A stretch of DNA of 64,000 nt, from assembly GCA_020062545.1 (NCBI GenBank), contig JAGUWD010000003.1, forward strand, positions 62,001-126,000, in the 5' to 3' direction. Source of the stretch: Thermodesulfovibrionales bacterium. GTDB lineage: Bacteria > Nitrospirota > Thermodesulfovibrionia > Thermodesulfovibrionales > Dissulfurispiraceae. Below are positions 1 through 9,500 of the stretch, one piece after another (the stretch's first letter is position 1; every line of letters begins with the position of its first letter). The position numbers and the translations under genes were made by a program. The notes beneath the pieces were generated by a model that was not told the DNA's origin, did not search any database, and was given only the letters and a program-made list of their open reading frames with translations.

Positions 1-1
1 A

Positions 2-1021
2 AAAAAGGGGAGGGTATTGAAAATTAATAAAGACATCGGCGATACGGCAAAGGTCGGAGAGGTATTAATGACCATTGCAGAAGAAGGCGAGGCTGTTGAA
101 GAAAAAACAAAGGCCGAAGAAAGGCCAAAGTCCGTTTCTGTTGTTGGTGTCCTTCCTGAAGAGGAGGAGATACTTGCAACCCCGGCAGTAAGGGCGATGG
201 CTAAAGAGCTTGGGGTTAAAATTGAAACCATTAAAGGCTCTGGTCCTGGCGGAAGCATTACAAAAGAGGATGTCATCGAGGCATCTGAAAAGGCAAAAAA
301 GGCAGAAGACCAGTATGGAGTTATAGAAAGAATACCTGTTAGGGGATTGCGAAGGACGATAGCAAAAAATTTAATTGCTTCACAAAAAACTACTGCTTTC
401 GTAACAGGAATGGATGAGGCAGATATTACAGAATTATGGAACTTGCGTGAGCGTGAAAAGAAAGCTATGATCGACAAGGGCATTCATCTGACCTTCTTGC
501 CGTTTTTCATAAAGGCTGTGCATCATGCCCTTGCCGAACATCCATTGCTCAATGCCTCTGTAGATGAGGAAAAAGAGGAGATCATCATTAAGAAATATTA
601 CAATATCGGTATTGCAGTTGATACGCCTGACGGCCTCATGGTTCCTGTAATAAAAGATGCCGATAAAAAGACGATTCTTGAGCTTGCAAAGGAAATACAG
701 GATTTGAGCCAGAAGGCAAGGGATAGGAAGATAAAACTTGAGGAGATGAAGGGAAGCACATTTACTATAACGAATTACGGACACTTCGGAGGTACTTTCG
801 CAACGCCTATCATTAATTATCCTGATGTTGCAATCCTTGGCACAGGGAAAATTTCAGAAAAGCCATGGGTAAAGGATGGACAAATTGCTATAAGAAAAAT
901 TCTTCCACTTTCTCTGACATTTGACCACAGGGTAACTGACGGAGTTGATTCAGCAAAGTTTTTGTCAAAGGTGATTCAATACCTCGAAGATCCGGCATTG
1001 CTGTTTATAGAGAGCGCATAA
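2..1021 (+). CDS. 2-oxoacid dehydrogenase E2 (dihydrolipoamide acyltransferase), 5' truncated by window
   Basis: This is the acyltransferase core of a pyruvate- or branched-chain 2-oxoacid dehydrogenase complex, which moves the acyl group from lipoamide to CoA in the cytoplasm. The reading frame is open to the window edge. The first visible residues (VLKINKDIGDTAKVGEVL) are the tail of a lipoyl domain, so the TTG at 17 is not the true start and the lipoyl-lysine part lies outside. A linker rich in Glu and Lys follows, then a peripheral subunit-binding domain (ATPAVRAMAKELG, about residues 55-90) and the catalytic domain with the active-site motif DHRVTDG near the C-terminus. The next gene, an NDP-forming acyl-CoA synthetase, would use the acyl-CoA product, so the pair may conserve energy from a 2-oxoacid. 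The exact substrate cannot be read. Confidence 0.93.
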   Translation, partial: KKGRVLKINKDIGDTAKVGEVLMTIAEEGEAVEEKTKAEERPKSVSVVGVLPEEEEILATPAVRAMAKELGVKIETIKGSGPGGSITKEDVIEASEKAKKAEDQYGVIERIPVRGLRRTIAKNLIASQKTTAFVTGMDEADITELWNLREREKKAMIDKGIHLTFLPFFIKAVHHALAEHPLLNASVDEEKEEIIIKKYYNIGIAVDTPDGLMVPVIKDADKKTILELAKEIQDLSQKARDRKIKLEEMKGSTFTITNYGHFGGTFATPIINYPDVAILGTGKISEKPWVKDGQIAIRKILPLSLTFDHRVTDGVDSAKFLSKVIQYLEDPALLFIESA

Positions 1022-1045
1022 GATGAGGCAGGATATAGTGAAAAT

Positions 1046-2422
1046 ATGAGCCTCGATTATCTTTTCAGCCCCAAATCCATCGCCCTTATCGGTGCTGCGC
1101 ATAGCGAAGAAAAGCTGGGCGGTGTTATTCTCAAGAACCTGCTTAAATTCAGGGGCAGGGTTTATCCTGTCAACCCGAATTATACAGAACTCATGGGCTT
1201 AAAGACTTATTCTTCTGCTATGGATATTCCTGAGTCTGTTGATCTGACAATAATCATGAGGCCTGCATCTGAAGTCCCTGAAATACTCAGGGGACTTCAA
1301 GATAAAACTAAGTGCGTAATAATTGCCAGCTCGGGCTTTGCAGAGATAGGTCAGAACGAACTTCAGGATGAGGTAAAAAAGATAGGAAAAGAAATCGGCG
1401 TGAGGATATTAGGGCCGAACTGCATGGGATTATACAATCCATATCAGAGACTCGATACATTTTTTCTCCCGTATGAGAGGCTGAAGAGACCTAAAAAAGG
1501 CAATGTTGCTGTTGTATCCCAGAGCGGTGCAATTTTGAGCTGTCTTCTCGGCGCTGTTAGAGAGGCAAATACAGGCATATCAAAGGCTATAGGTTACGGC
1601 AACGCCATAGATATAGATGAGTCTGACTTATACGAATATCTTGCAGAAGATGAGGAGACACAGGTTGTAATCTCCTATATTGAATCAGTGGGTAATGGGA
1701 GAAAATTCATAGAAAAGGCAAAAATATTATCCGAGAAAAAACCATTCATTATACTCAAGGCAGGGAAGGGCCTGAGCGGGCAGGCAGCAGCATTTTCTCA
1801 TACAGGAAGGCTTGCTGGTAAATACGAGGTCTTTCATTCGATCATCAAACAATTCGGTATAAACGAGGCAGGGAACTTCGATGAGTTAATTGATGCAACA
1901 AAGGCATTATCTTATCAGAGACCATTAAAAGGCAATAAAGTCTGCATCATTACAAACGGTGGCGGCTCAGGCGTGCTGGCTGCTGATGAGTGCATGAAAC
2001 AGGGACTTGAGGTTGCAAAATTACCTGATGATAAGGCAGAAAAACTCAGACATGTATTTCCATATTTTTACGGGATCAATAATCCTATTGACCTGACTGC
2101 ACAGGTGAGGGATGAAGATTATATTACAGCACTGAATGAACTCTGGGATGACTATGACGGCTTTGTAATCATTGCCCTGCCCAATGTTATGGGTATAACA
2201 GAGGGGCTTGCAGATATGATTAAGCGCGCTATGACGGATATAAACAAACCGGTGGTATTTCATATCCCTGCCAATGGCGTTGCAAGAAGGATTATCTCTC
2301 TTGTTGAGAAGATGAAGATACCTGTTTATCCTTCACCGGAAAGGGCAGTGAAGGGATTGAAAGCGTTGCTGATAGAAAGTAATAAACGTGGAGGTGGCTT
2401 ATGGCTGAGTTGGGGCAGATAG
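1046..2422 (+). CDS. NDP-forming acyl-CoA synthetase (acetate-CoA ligase), alpha subunit
   Basis: The protein (458 aa) has the alpha-subunit layout of ADP-forming acyl-CoA synthetases: an N-terminal CoA-binding Rossmann domain (SPKSIALIGA at about residues 8-17, GPNCMG at about 130), then two succinyl-CoA-ligase-type domains. The motif AAFSHTGRLAG (about residues 248-258) carries the histidine that is phosphorylated in this family. The reaction is acyl-CoA + ADP + Pi to acid + ATP + CoA. No ATP-grasp beta subunit is fused or follows, so the enzyme needs a partner encoded elsewhere. It starts 24 bases after the E2 gene and overlaps the next gene by 22 bases, indicating one transcript. The last residues (GGGLWLSWGR) look like read-through into the next gene rather than domain sequence. 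Confidence 0.88.
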   Translation: MSLDYLFSPKSIALIGAAHSEEKLGGVILKNLLKFRGRVYPVNPNYTELMGLKTYSSAMDIPESVDLTIIMRPASEVPEILRGLQDKTKCVIIASSGFAEIGQNELQDEVKKIGKEIGVRILGPNCMGLYNPYQRLDTFFLPYERLKRPKKGNVAVVSQSGAILSCLLGAVREANTGISKAIGYGNAIDIDESDLYEYLAEDEETQVVISYIESVGNGRKFIEKAKILSEKKPFIILKAGKGLSGQAAAFSHTGRLAGKYEVFHSIIKQFGINEAGNFDELIDATKALSYQRPLKGNKVCIITNGGGSGVLAADECMKQGLEVAKLPDDKAEKLRHVFPYFYGINNPIDLTAQVRDEDYITALNELWDDYDGFVIIALPNVMGITEGLADMIKRAMTDINKPVVFHIPANGVARRIISLVEKMKIPVYPSPERAVKGLKALLIESNKRGGGLWLSWGR

Positions 2423-3018
2423 AAAAACCTTCAGTAGAGAGTTTTTCAGAGAAGAGGAAACTCTACTGCATACCGAACATTTATCCAATCAAAGATGCGC
2501 CAGATGATTACAGTGGACTTGTGGAAAGATACTGGAACGAGGTGGCACAGCAGATGGAAAGGCTTGAGGCAGCGGGTAAGGCGAAGAAGATATTCTGCGA
2601 AAGTATATTTGTTCAGGGTGAAGAGGCATTTGATGCCCTCGAAAAGCTCAATGAAAAGGTACTCCAGATAGTCAGGAAAAGAGTGGAAGAAGGCGCTGTC
2701 TTCCTGCCAATCGAGCGTGAAGATATATTCGGCCCCTTTATTGATTGGGCAAATTGCCTCAGTGTGGTGAGGACAAAGGAGGTCTTTGATAAAGTCTATG
2801 AGTTCTATACCGAGCTTTCGGACAGAAGGCTTAAGTATATTCAGAACATCATAGAGACAAATCTCTCCATCGGTGAGGCAGGAATGCTAATTATGAGGGA
2901 CGAAGACAGGGTTCGCCTCCAGTTCCCCAGTGACATTGAAGTATTCCTTGTAACGCCTCCGTCATACGACGATATTCTCAGATGGTTCAGGGAGAAGATG
3001 AACCCCCAAAAATCATAA
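2401..3018 (+). CDS. Conserved-looking hypothetical protein in the E2/acyl-CoA synthetase operon
   Basis: I do not recognise the family. The 205 aa protein is soluble, rich in charged residues and largely helical in appearance, with no signal peptide or membrane segment. It starts inside the end of the synthetase gene (22 base overlap), so it is translated from the same message and is probably linked to acyl-CoA or organic-acid metabolism. It is not an ATP-grasp beta subunit: there is no nucleotide-binding motif and it is the wrong size. Its C-terminal half (AGMLIMRDEDRVRLQFP, then VFLVTPPSYDD) has the look of a small alpha/beta domain. That it is a real gene is supported by the tight coupling and codon use like its neighbours. 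Confidence 0.7.
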   Translation: MAELGQIEKPSVESFSEKRKLYCIPNIYPIKDAPDDYSGLVERYWNEVAQQMERLEAAGKAKKIFCESIFVQGEEAFDALEKLNEKVLQIVRKRVEEGAVFLPIEREDIFGPFIDWANCLSVVRTKEVFDKVYEFYTELSDRRLKYIQNIIETNLSIGEAGMLIMRDEDRVRLQFPSDIEVFLVTPPSYDDILRWFREKMNPQKS

Positions 3019-3206
3019 GATTCAGATGTGTAAAGATTATCCACAGTAGAGGACTCCGCTCTCCAAAAGGCCCTGTGCTGAAAGAGGCTATAGTCCAATG
3101 GCTCGCAGGCCGCTACAGGAAGCATATCATGGCCTTTGTAACCGCAAGACAGTGTGATGGAGGACTTGGGGCGGTATATGTGCTTATGAAGAAGGGGAAA
3201 ACTTAA
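2982..3206 (+). CDS. Possible small ORF at the operon end (uncertain)
   Basis: A 74-codon frame overlaps the end of the preceding gene by 37 bases and ends before the intergenic region. It is basic, has one plausible ordered stretch (HIMAFVTARQCDGGLG) and matches no family I know. No Shine-Dalgarno sequence stands before the start. It may be a coupled small gene, the remnant of a longer one, or chance. Confidence 0.25.
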   Translation: MVQGEDEPPKIIRFRCVKIIHSRGLRSPKGPVLKEAIVQWLAGRYRKHIMAFVTARQCDGGLGAVYVLMKKGKT

Positions 3207-3386
3207 TATTTTAGTTTTTTTCTCAGTGTTAAGCGGTTTATTACAAGCTGAATTTTCCTTCCGTGCTCACCAGTGAGACGTTGTTTTTCGATTTCACTCA
3301 AGAAGGTCATCTGGGCCTTTATCTGTCGCTTAATGACAAATCAATAAAGCCGCAGTCAGCACTCACTTGCCAAGCAGTATACCCAA

Positions 3387-3478
3387 ATCCAGCAGTAAGG
3401 ATGGGTTTCTGGAGTGAATAATTTAGAACTGTCAAAACACAGCTCCTGAGCGGAAGAGACTTATCCTTACTGCTGGAT
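3387..3478. repeat. 16-bp perfect inverted repeat with 60-base loop
   Basis: The arms ATCCAGCAGTAAGGAT (3387-3402) and ATCCTTACTGCTGGAT (3463-3478) are exact reverse complements separated by 60 bases. The element sits between the converging ends of the acyl-CoA synthetase operon and the ABC transporter operon, and its right arm lies 8 bases beyond the stop codon of the ATPase gene. No U-tract follows either arm, so a classical terminator is unlikely. A small inserted element or a long-range hairpin is possible. The rest of 3207-3486 shows no gene. Confidence 0.7.
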
Positions 3479-3486
3479 ATCAATTA

Positions 3487-4239
3487 TTATTTTAAAACCC
3501 TGCTCAAGAAGGTCTTTGTCCTCTCTGTCTTAGGACTTGTAAATATCTCTTCGGGAGTGCCTATTTCTATTATATCCCCTTTGTCAAATACAACCACCCT
3601 GTCTGCAACCTCCTTCGCAAAACCCATCTCGTGTGTAGCTATGAGAGTTGTCATTCCCTCTTCTACAAGGTCTTTTATGACCGAAAGCACTTCTCCAACC
3701 ATCTCCGGATCAAGGGATGATGTGGGTTCGTCAAAGAGCATTGCCGCTGGCTTCATTGCAAGCGCTCTTGCTATTGCTACTCTCTGCTGCTCTCCACCAG
3801 AAAGTTCATCGGGATAGGAGTTGGCCTTTTTCTCGATATTTATTCTTCTTAAAAGCGATAGGGCATTTTCTACTGCCTCACTTTTATTTATGTTAAGCAC
3901 CCTTGTCGGAGCTTCTATAATGTTTTCCATGACTGTCATATGAGGGAAAAGATTGAATTGCTGAAACACCATTCCCACCTTGAGCCTTACTTTTCTGATT
4001 GTCTCTAAATCCTCTTTACTTGGTCTTAATCTGTTTATGGAATGCAGTTCAATATCATTTACAGCTATTTCTCCTTCTTGAAAATACTCGAGTCCGTTTA
4101 TGCATCTCAAAAATGTACTCTTGCCGCTTCCCGAAGGGCCAATGAATACAACCACCTCGCCTTTTTGAATATTCAGGTTAATGCCCTTAAAGAGATGGTA
4201 ATCTCCATAATATTTATGAAGGTTTTTTACCTTTATCAT
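3487..4239 (-). CDS. Polar amino-acid ABC transporter, ATP-binding protein (GlnQ family)
   Basis: The 250 aa protein is the ATPase that powers uptake through the permease encoded just upstream on the same strand. All ABC signatures are present: Walker [10 protein letters not shown] (about residues 34-42), Q-loop FQQFNLFPH, signature [10 protein letters not shown], Walker [14 protein letters not shown] and the switch histidine in ATHEM. Length and motifs fit the GlnQ/HisP/ArtP subfamily. Its start overlaps the stop of the fused permease gene by 4 bases, so the two are translationally coupled. Substrate identity (glutamine, histidine, arginine or other) cannot be read from this subunit. Confidence 0.96.
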   Translation of the reverse strand: MIKVKNLHKYYGDYHLFKGINLNIQKGEVVVFIGPSGSGKSTFLRCINGLEYFQEGEIAVNDIELHSINRLRPSKEDLETIRKVRLKVGMVFQQFNLFPHMTVMENIIEAPTRVLNINKSEAVENALSLLRRINIEKKANSYPDELSGGEQQRVAIARALAMKPAAMLFDEPTSSLDPEMVGEVLSVIKDLVEEGMTTLIATHEMGFAKEVADRVVVFDKGDIIEIGTPEEIFTSPKTERTKTFLSRVLK

Positions 4240-5732
4240 TTTTTAGATACTCTCAGCCTTTCTTCCAATTTTCTTGCAAGCAATGATAATGGATAACTCA
4301 TTGCAAAGTATAAGAAGGCAACAATAAGTCCAAGCTCGAAGAACCGCAATGTGGTTGCAGCAAGGATGCTGTATGTCTTTGTGAGCTCAACCATGGCAAT
4401 CACAGATACAAGGGATGAATCTTTAAAAAGGGCAATGAAATCATTAGTAACTCCCGGAAGTGCTATCCTCACAGCCTGCGGCATTATAATTCGCTTTATT
4501 GCGAGGGATTGCGTCATGCCAAGGGAAAGTGCAGCCTCCATCTGTCCCTTTGGCACTGCGTTTATCCCTGCCCTGTAAAGCTCTGCTTCGTATGCGGCAT
4601 AGTTCATTCCGAGACCTATGAATGCAGCCAGCAGAGGGCTCAATGATATGCCTATATTCGGAAGACCGTAATAAAGGATGTAGAGCTGAATAAGAAGCGG
4701 GGTCCCCCTGTAAATTTCTATATATGCGGTAGCTGCTGTGCTAAAGGGAGGTCTGCTGTAAAGTCTGAGGATTGTAATTATGAGGCCAAGAACAATGGCA
4801 AGAGCCATTGAGGAAACAGAGATAAGGATTGTTATTCCTGCACCTTTCAAGAGATTGGGGAAGAATGTATATATTGGGGCCTTTTTTGTTTCCTCAAGGG
4901 TCACATAATCTTTAGACTTTTTTGCTACCTTAAAGAGTTTTTCCTGTGTCTCATTCCACATATCCCATTTCTCATATATCTTTTTAATCTCGCCGCTTTT
5001 CAGGAGTTTTATAAGGATTTCGTCTATTTTCTTTTTTAGTTCATCGTCGCCTTTCCTTATAGCTATTCCATAAAATCCCTCTCCAACAGGATTGCCTGTA
5101 TATTTCAGCTTGGGGTTTGGCTTTGCGTAATAGGCTGCAATTGGTAGATCTAAAAGCACTGCATCGAGACGGCCAAGTGCAAGGTCTTCATAAGGCTCTA
5201 CCTGGCCTGAATAAATCCTTACATCCACACCGCCTAAATTTGTGAGAATGTCCTGTGCAACTGCTCCTGAAAGTGTTCCGACTTTTTTGCCTTTGAGGTC
5301 ATTGATGTTTTTTATCTCTGTCTCTTCTTTTCTGACAACAAGCTGCTCTGTATAGATATAATAGGGTAGAGAAAAAAGGACTTCTGCCTGTCTTTGTGGA
5401 GTTATCTCTATGCCGTTCATAACTATATCGAAATCCCCTCTTTTAAGTGCAGGTATAAGGCTGTCCCATGCATTTTGCGCCTGTTTTGCCTTGACACCGA
5501 GTTCCCTTGCAATGGCCTCTGATAGGTCAACTTCAAATCCTATCAATTTTGAAGGGTCTTTGGGGTCAGGGAATACATAAGGTGCGCCACCCTCTGTATC
5601 AGAGCCCCACAGGAGATAACCGCGCTTTTTGATTTTTTCGATGGTACTGCTGTTGGACTGTGAAGGGATTATCCAATAAAATAAAGCTGATAGACAGATT
5701 ATGAATGAAAAGATTTTCAGGAATTTTTTCAT
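4236..5732 (-). CDS. Fused amino-acid ABC transporter binding protein and permease
   Basis: One 498 aa polypeptide combines the two other parts of the transporter. After an N-terminal membrane segment (about residues 4-20), residues about 30-265 are a type-2 periplasmic binding domain of the SBP_bac_3 kind ([34 protein letters not shown]). Residues about 285-498 form a HisM/GlnP-type permease with the coupling loop [17 protein letters not shown] that docks on the ATPase. Such fusions tether the binding protein to the membrane and are known in several bacteria and in lactic-acid bacterial GlnP. It is followed, with a 4 base overlap, by the ATPase gene, so the two genes suffice for a complete importer. 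Confidence 0.94.
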   Translation of the reverse strand: MKKFLKIFSFIICLSALFYWIIPSQSNSSTIEKIKKRGYLLWGSDTEGGAPYVFPDPKDPSKLIGFEVDLSEAIARELGVKAKQAQNAWDSLIPALKRGDFDIVMNGIEITPQRQAEVLFSLPYYIYTEQLVVRKEETEIKNINDLKGKKVGTLSGAVAQDILTNLGGVDVRIYSGQVEPYEDLALGRLDAVLLDLPIAAYYAKPNPKLKYTGNPVGEGFYGIAIRKGDDELKKKIDEILIKLLKSGEIKKIYEKWDMWNETQEKLFKVAKKSKDYVTLEETKKAPIYTFFPNLLKGAGITILISVSSMALAIVLGLIITILRLYSRPPFSTAATAYIEIYRGTPLLIQLYILYYGLPNIGISLSPLLAAFIGLGMNYAAYEAELYRAGINAVPKGQMEAALSLGMTQSLAIKRIIMPQAVRIALPGVTNDFIALFKDSSLVSVIAMVELTKTYSILAATTLRFFELGLIVAFLYFAMSYPLSLLARKLEERLRVSKK

Positions 5733-5752
5733 TTAAAGACCCTGATGGATAC

Positions 5753-5780
5753 GATATATCAAACGCTTACCACGGGTCAA
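5753..5780 (-). promoter_or_regulatory. Putative sigma-70 promoter of the ABC transporter operon
   Basis: On the minus strand TTGACC (5775-5780) and TATATC (5753-5758) are separated by 16 bases, placing the start of transcription about 14 bases before the ATG at 5732. The -35 match is 5 of 6 and the -10 is weaker. No competing candidate was found by eye. Confidence 0.4.
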
Positions 5781-5900
5781 GGATTACTGGGAGGGAAACA
5801 TTTTTCTGAAAAATAATCTATAATTATGGTAATCCTTGGGTATGGCAAGGGGAAGAACGGATTGCAGCATAAGCCTTGAGCTTAACGCCGGAGGTGTGTT

Positions 5901-6140
5901 ATGAGGACTTTTGATTTTACCGTAGTAGTATGGAAAGAAAAAGGGGGATATGTCTCAAAATGCCCTGAATTAGGGGTGGCAAGCTGCGGGGACAGTATAT
6001 CTGAGGCAACATTGAACCTTAAGGAGGCCGTTGAGTTATATATTGAAAACGCAGAGGCGCTTGGAATGATGGAAGACATCGAAGAAAGTCTTACAAGCAA
6101 GGAAAAATTTACCTCTCATCTCGAAGTAACCTATGCCTAA
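5901..6140 (+). CDS. hicB: HicB-family antitoxin
   Basis: The 79 aa protein has the partly degraded RNase-H-like fold of HicB: the N-terminal strand pair with GGYVSKCPELGVASCGDS, followed by a helix EATLNLKEAVELYIENA. It would bind and neutralise the HicA toxin encoded directly downstream, with which it overlaps by 8 bases. It lacks the C-terminal ribbon-helix-helix or HTH seen in longer HicB proteins, so repression of its own promoter may be weak or indirect. A good Shine-Dalgarno sequence (GGAGGT) stands before the ATG. The order antitoxin-toxin is the less common one for hicAB but well documented. Confidence 0.9.
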   Translation: MRTFDFTVVVWKEKGGYVSKCPELGVASCGDSISEATLNLKEAVELYIENAEALGMMEDIEESLTSKEKFTSHLEVTYA

Positions 6141-6372
6141 ACTGCCTGTTGTCTCGTCAAAGCAGATAATAAGAATATTGCAGAAGATAGGCTTCCAAAA
6201 CGCGCCCAAAAGAGGGAAAGGCAGCCACCTTGCCTTTATAAAGACAGACACCGATAGAACCCGCCTTGTTATAGTCCCTGACAGAAACGAAATTCCCAAA
6301 GGAACGCTGCTTGCTATATTGGAACAGGCAGGACTGACAAAAGATGAGTTTATAAGGATGTTGAATGATTAA
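6133..6372 (+). CDS. hicA: HicA-family mRNA interferase toxin
   Basis: The 79 aa protein is a double-stranded-RNA-binding-like HicA toxin. It contains the family pattern SSKQIIRILQKIGF, then GKGSHLAF with the catalytic histidine, then VPDRNEIPKGTLLAIL. It starts within the last codons of hicB, so the pair is translationally coupled. It is expected to cleave mRNA when not bound by HicB. All key residues appear intact. Confidence 0.92.
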   Translation: MPKLPVVSSKQIIRILQKIGFQNAPKRGKGSHLAFIKTDTDRTRLVIVPDRNEIPKGTLLAILEQAGLTKDEFIRMLND

Positions 6373-6379
6373 GGGGATT

Positions 6380-6490
6380 ATGCCCAGAATAAATGAGGCG
6401 ACTGATGCGGATTTAAAGGTTATTGAGAGGTTGCAGCAGATTGGCTGGAAGTGGGAGACACACTGCTTTATCAGCAGGAGTATGCATTAA
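6380..6490 (+). pseudogene. 36-codon fragment upstream of the helicase gene
   Basis: The frame begins INEATDADLKVIERLQQIGW, which resembles the N-terminus of type I restriction HsdR-like or related helicase proteins, then loses similarity and stops. It lies between hicA and the large helicase gene. I read it as the broken start of a former defence gene, but the match is short and made by eye. Confidence 0.3.
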
Positions 6491-6529
6491 GCCCGGAACA
6501 TCGGAACATGTTTAACGGCAGGGAATAAT

Positions 6530-9500
6530 ATGGTAACTATCTCAAATCTCCTCAAATATTGCCTCGGTTACATGCGGCTTACAAGCCGTCGTGCCTATGC
6601 TGCTCAAGACAAATTTGCCGTATTCCTTGATAAAGAGATGTTTGATTTATCAACTCTTTTGGCAAGCGATGTTAATGAGGCTCACTCTTGCCTTATTAAT
6701 CTTCCGGTCTTTTATTCTGTAAACCCGAAAGAGTTAAAACCGGAAATAGAAAAGCAATACAGGAAAGAAAAACTAATTGCTGAAAAGATTGAGGAGATAT
6801 ACAACAAATACAAAAACGATGAATTTACAAAGCAGATTAATCTTAATTTTGGGTACTATGAAATTGAGTTGCCACTGGATATGGAGAATTTGGACGCCCC
6901 AGAGGAGGTAGAAGAGCAATTTAGCAACAAAAGCAAATCGTCAAACAATGGATCATCTCTCGACTTATTTATTTCCCAGCAATCAGAACAGCAAAAATCT
7001 AAAACAGAACGTCATCCGCTGTTTTCAATTCCAATTCTTATCGAAAAAGAAGACAGCAAATATTATATACGGCCTGTTGATCCGGAAATACAGCCCAATA
7101 TTAGTGTTCTCGAACCAATTCTGGATGAAGATCGGCTTTTACAGGTGATAGAAGAATTTGGCCGTTATGAAACTGATGATAGATTTACATTGCCTATTGA
7201 AGACAATAGTGTCTTCGCCATTTTATGGAAAAACGTTTGTGCACAACTGAAGTTTACCGAAGCAAAATTTGGCGAATCTTCTTTTCAGTTAAATGAAGTT
7301 CGTATATCTTTGACACCAAAGGTTAATCACTTTTTAGCTGAAGACCTATTGAAGCTGTCTCGACTTGACGAGGACAAGTTAAGGGGGACTTCTCTCACAA
7401 GCTGGATTGATAACGCTGATTTGTCAAACGTCGGCGACGAACCGTCTGAGCGTGAACTTTACTTCCCTTTTCCCTATGATCGTTATCAATTACAAGTTCT
7501 GAAAATAATAAATAACAAAGCCGCAGTTGTTCAAGGCCCCCCAGGAACTGGAAAATCACAGACAATAGCAAACTTATTGTGTCACTTTGCAGCTAACGGT
7601 AAACGAGTATTGTTTGTGAGCCAGAAGGCTCAGGCCTTAAAGGTTGTTAAAGACAAGTTGAATGAGTTAAATATAAATGGGAAGAAACTCAAGTATCTGT
7701 ATGGTTATATTCCGAATCTATCTTCCCCACAGTTGGATGAAAGTGATGAGATGGATGGAATTGCCCCGCAACTGGCTGGGTTGAGTCAACATCTGACAGA
7801 GCTTGAATATCAAAAGAAAGATAGAAACCACCAAACAGATGACCTTTGTGCAACTGTTGAAAAAAAAGATAGTGCACGCAAATCCTTTAATGAAGCCATA
7901 AAAGACCAAAGGGTATTTTATCAATGCTTCAAAGAAGCGCAAGAATTAAGTAGTTATGCTGTACCCATTTCAAGCGCATCAACGTTCAAGATAAACTTTA
8001 CACAGGAACTTAAAGAAAAAATAGACTCTTTAATTTCTAAAGAACGTATCTTACGAAAAAGCTTGAACACCTATAGCGGCCCGCGCGAAAAACTTGATAA
8101 GTGGTTTGCTCTTATAAAGCTTAAGGAAAATAAATATTCTGGATTGGTAAAGAGAATCAGGGATAATGTTCAGAAATCAGGTTACGATGGTCATCTACAA
8201 TTTTTCCGCAAACTGAATAATATCTATCGCCGCTTATTTACTCAAGGAAGTGCTTTTTCTGCATTGCCGAGAGAGATAAGAGATTACATCAGCCTGACAT
8301 TGAATCAGGATATTTCCAGGGCGACGGCTACAGCATTTCTTGATGAGCTATTTTTGTATTGCAGATATTATGAGCAACAGAAGGAGCTTGAAGATATTCA
8401 GTCAGAACTTCTTAAAACTTTGGCTGAATGTGGTTTGTCTCTTGATGAGTTCTTTACCATCAATTCTCTTGTAGCCGCGTCAAACTTTGCAGATGTAAAA
8501 CAAAAGATCATCAAAAGGATTGAATTAGAGGACGTTGTAAGACAATTAAAGTGCCAAGACCCAAATGCAATAGGCCAGCAACTGGCTTATACTGAGAAGA
8601 CCCGCAGGGAACGGGTTATTATTTACCTTCAAAATCTTATAAATACTAATATTAATGCGCAGTTCAACAAGATAACTGTTAAACAGATTGTAAACAAACT
8701 TGCAAAGGCCTTTGGCAAGTCAAGAAAGGCTTATAAGACATTTGATAATCTAAAAAGAGACCCCGACAATTTTAAAACTATCTTAGGGTTGGTTCCTGTC
8801 TGGATAATGGAGCTTGAGGATGCGAGCCGATTGATACCCTTGGAATCGGCTATCTTTGACTACGTAATATTTGATGAGTCTTCCCAGTGTAATCTCGCTT
8901 ACGCAATTCCCTCAATGTATCGCGCCAAATCTGCGGTCTTTTTTGGTGACAGTGAGCAGATGAGAGATACTACAGTTCGGTTTAAGACTAACATGGCCTT
9001 TGATGAATTGGCAAGTCGCTATAAGATACCATCAGATTTAAATATAAAGCCTTCAAAAGAGGCTGTCCAATCGGTATTGGATATGGCATATTTGCGAGGA
9101 TTCCTTTCAAAAGTCCTTCAATATCACTATCGCTCGCCCCGTGAATTAATCGGCTTCAGTAACAGAAACTTTTATGAGCCAAAAGGGAAGGGCTTGATTT
9201 CATTAAATACCAACTATCTGACCTATAAGGATACAAACAGGATTATGTTGATTCATCAGGTTAATGTAAGCTGGGAAAAAGAATTTTCGGATGAGGTCAA
9301 TGTTTCCGAAGCGGAAAAAGTGTTAGAGATTGTTAGAAGCCTTAAAAATGATGAACGTTATAGGGATAAATCAATAGGGATACTGAGCTTTTTCAATTCT
9401 CAAGCTGCTTATATCAGAAAGATGTTGGAGACGGCCGGATATACTGAGGACGAGGATGTTAAGGTTTCGGTTGTTGAGGGTATCCAAGGTGATGAAAAAG

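Noticed and set aside
434-784. 116-codon open frame on the minus strand inside the E2 gene
   Set aside because: It lies wholly opposite a conserved gene, has no ribosome site and shows no domain. The same applies to the many other antisense frames opposite kinase, helicase and ATPase genes.
5819-5824. TATAAT box before hicB
   Set aside because: A perfect -10 word is present but no -35 is visible and the distance to hicB is long; kept only as a possibility for the hicBA promoter.
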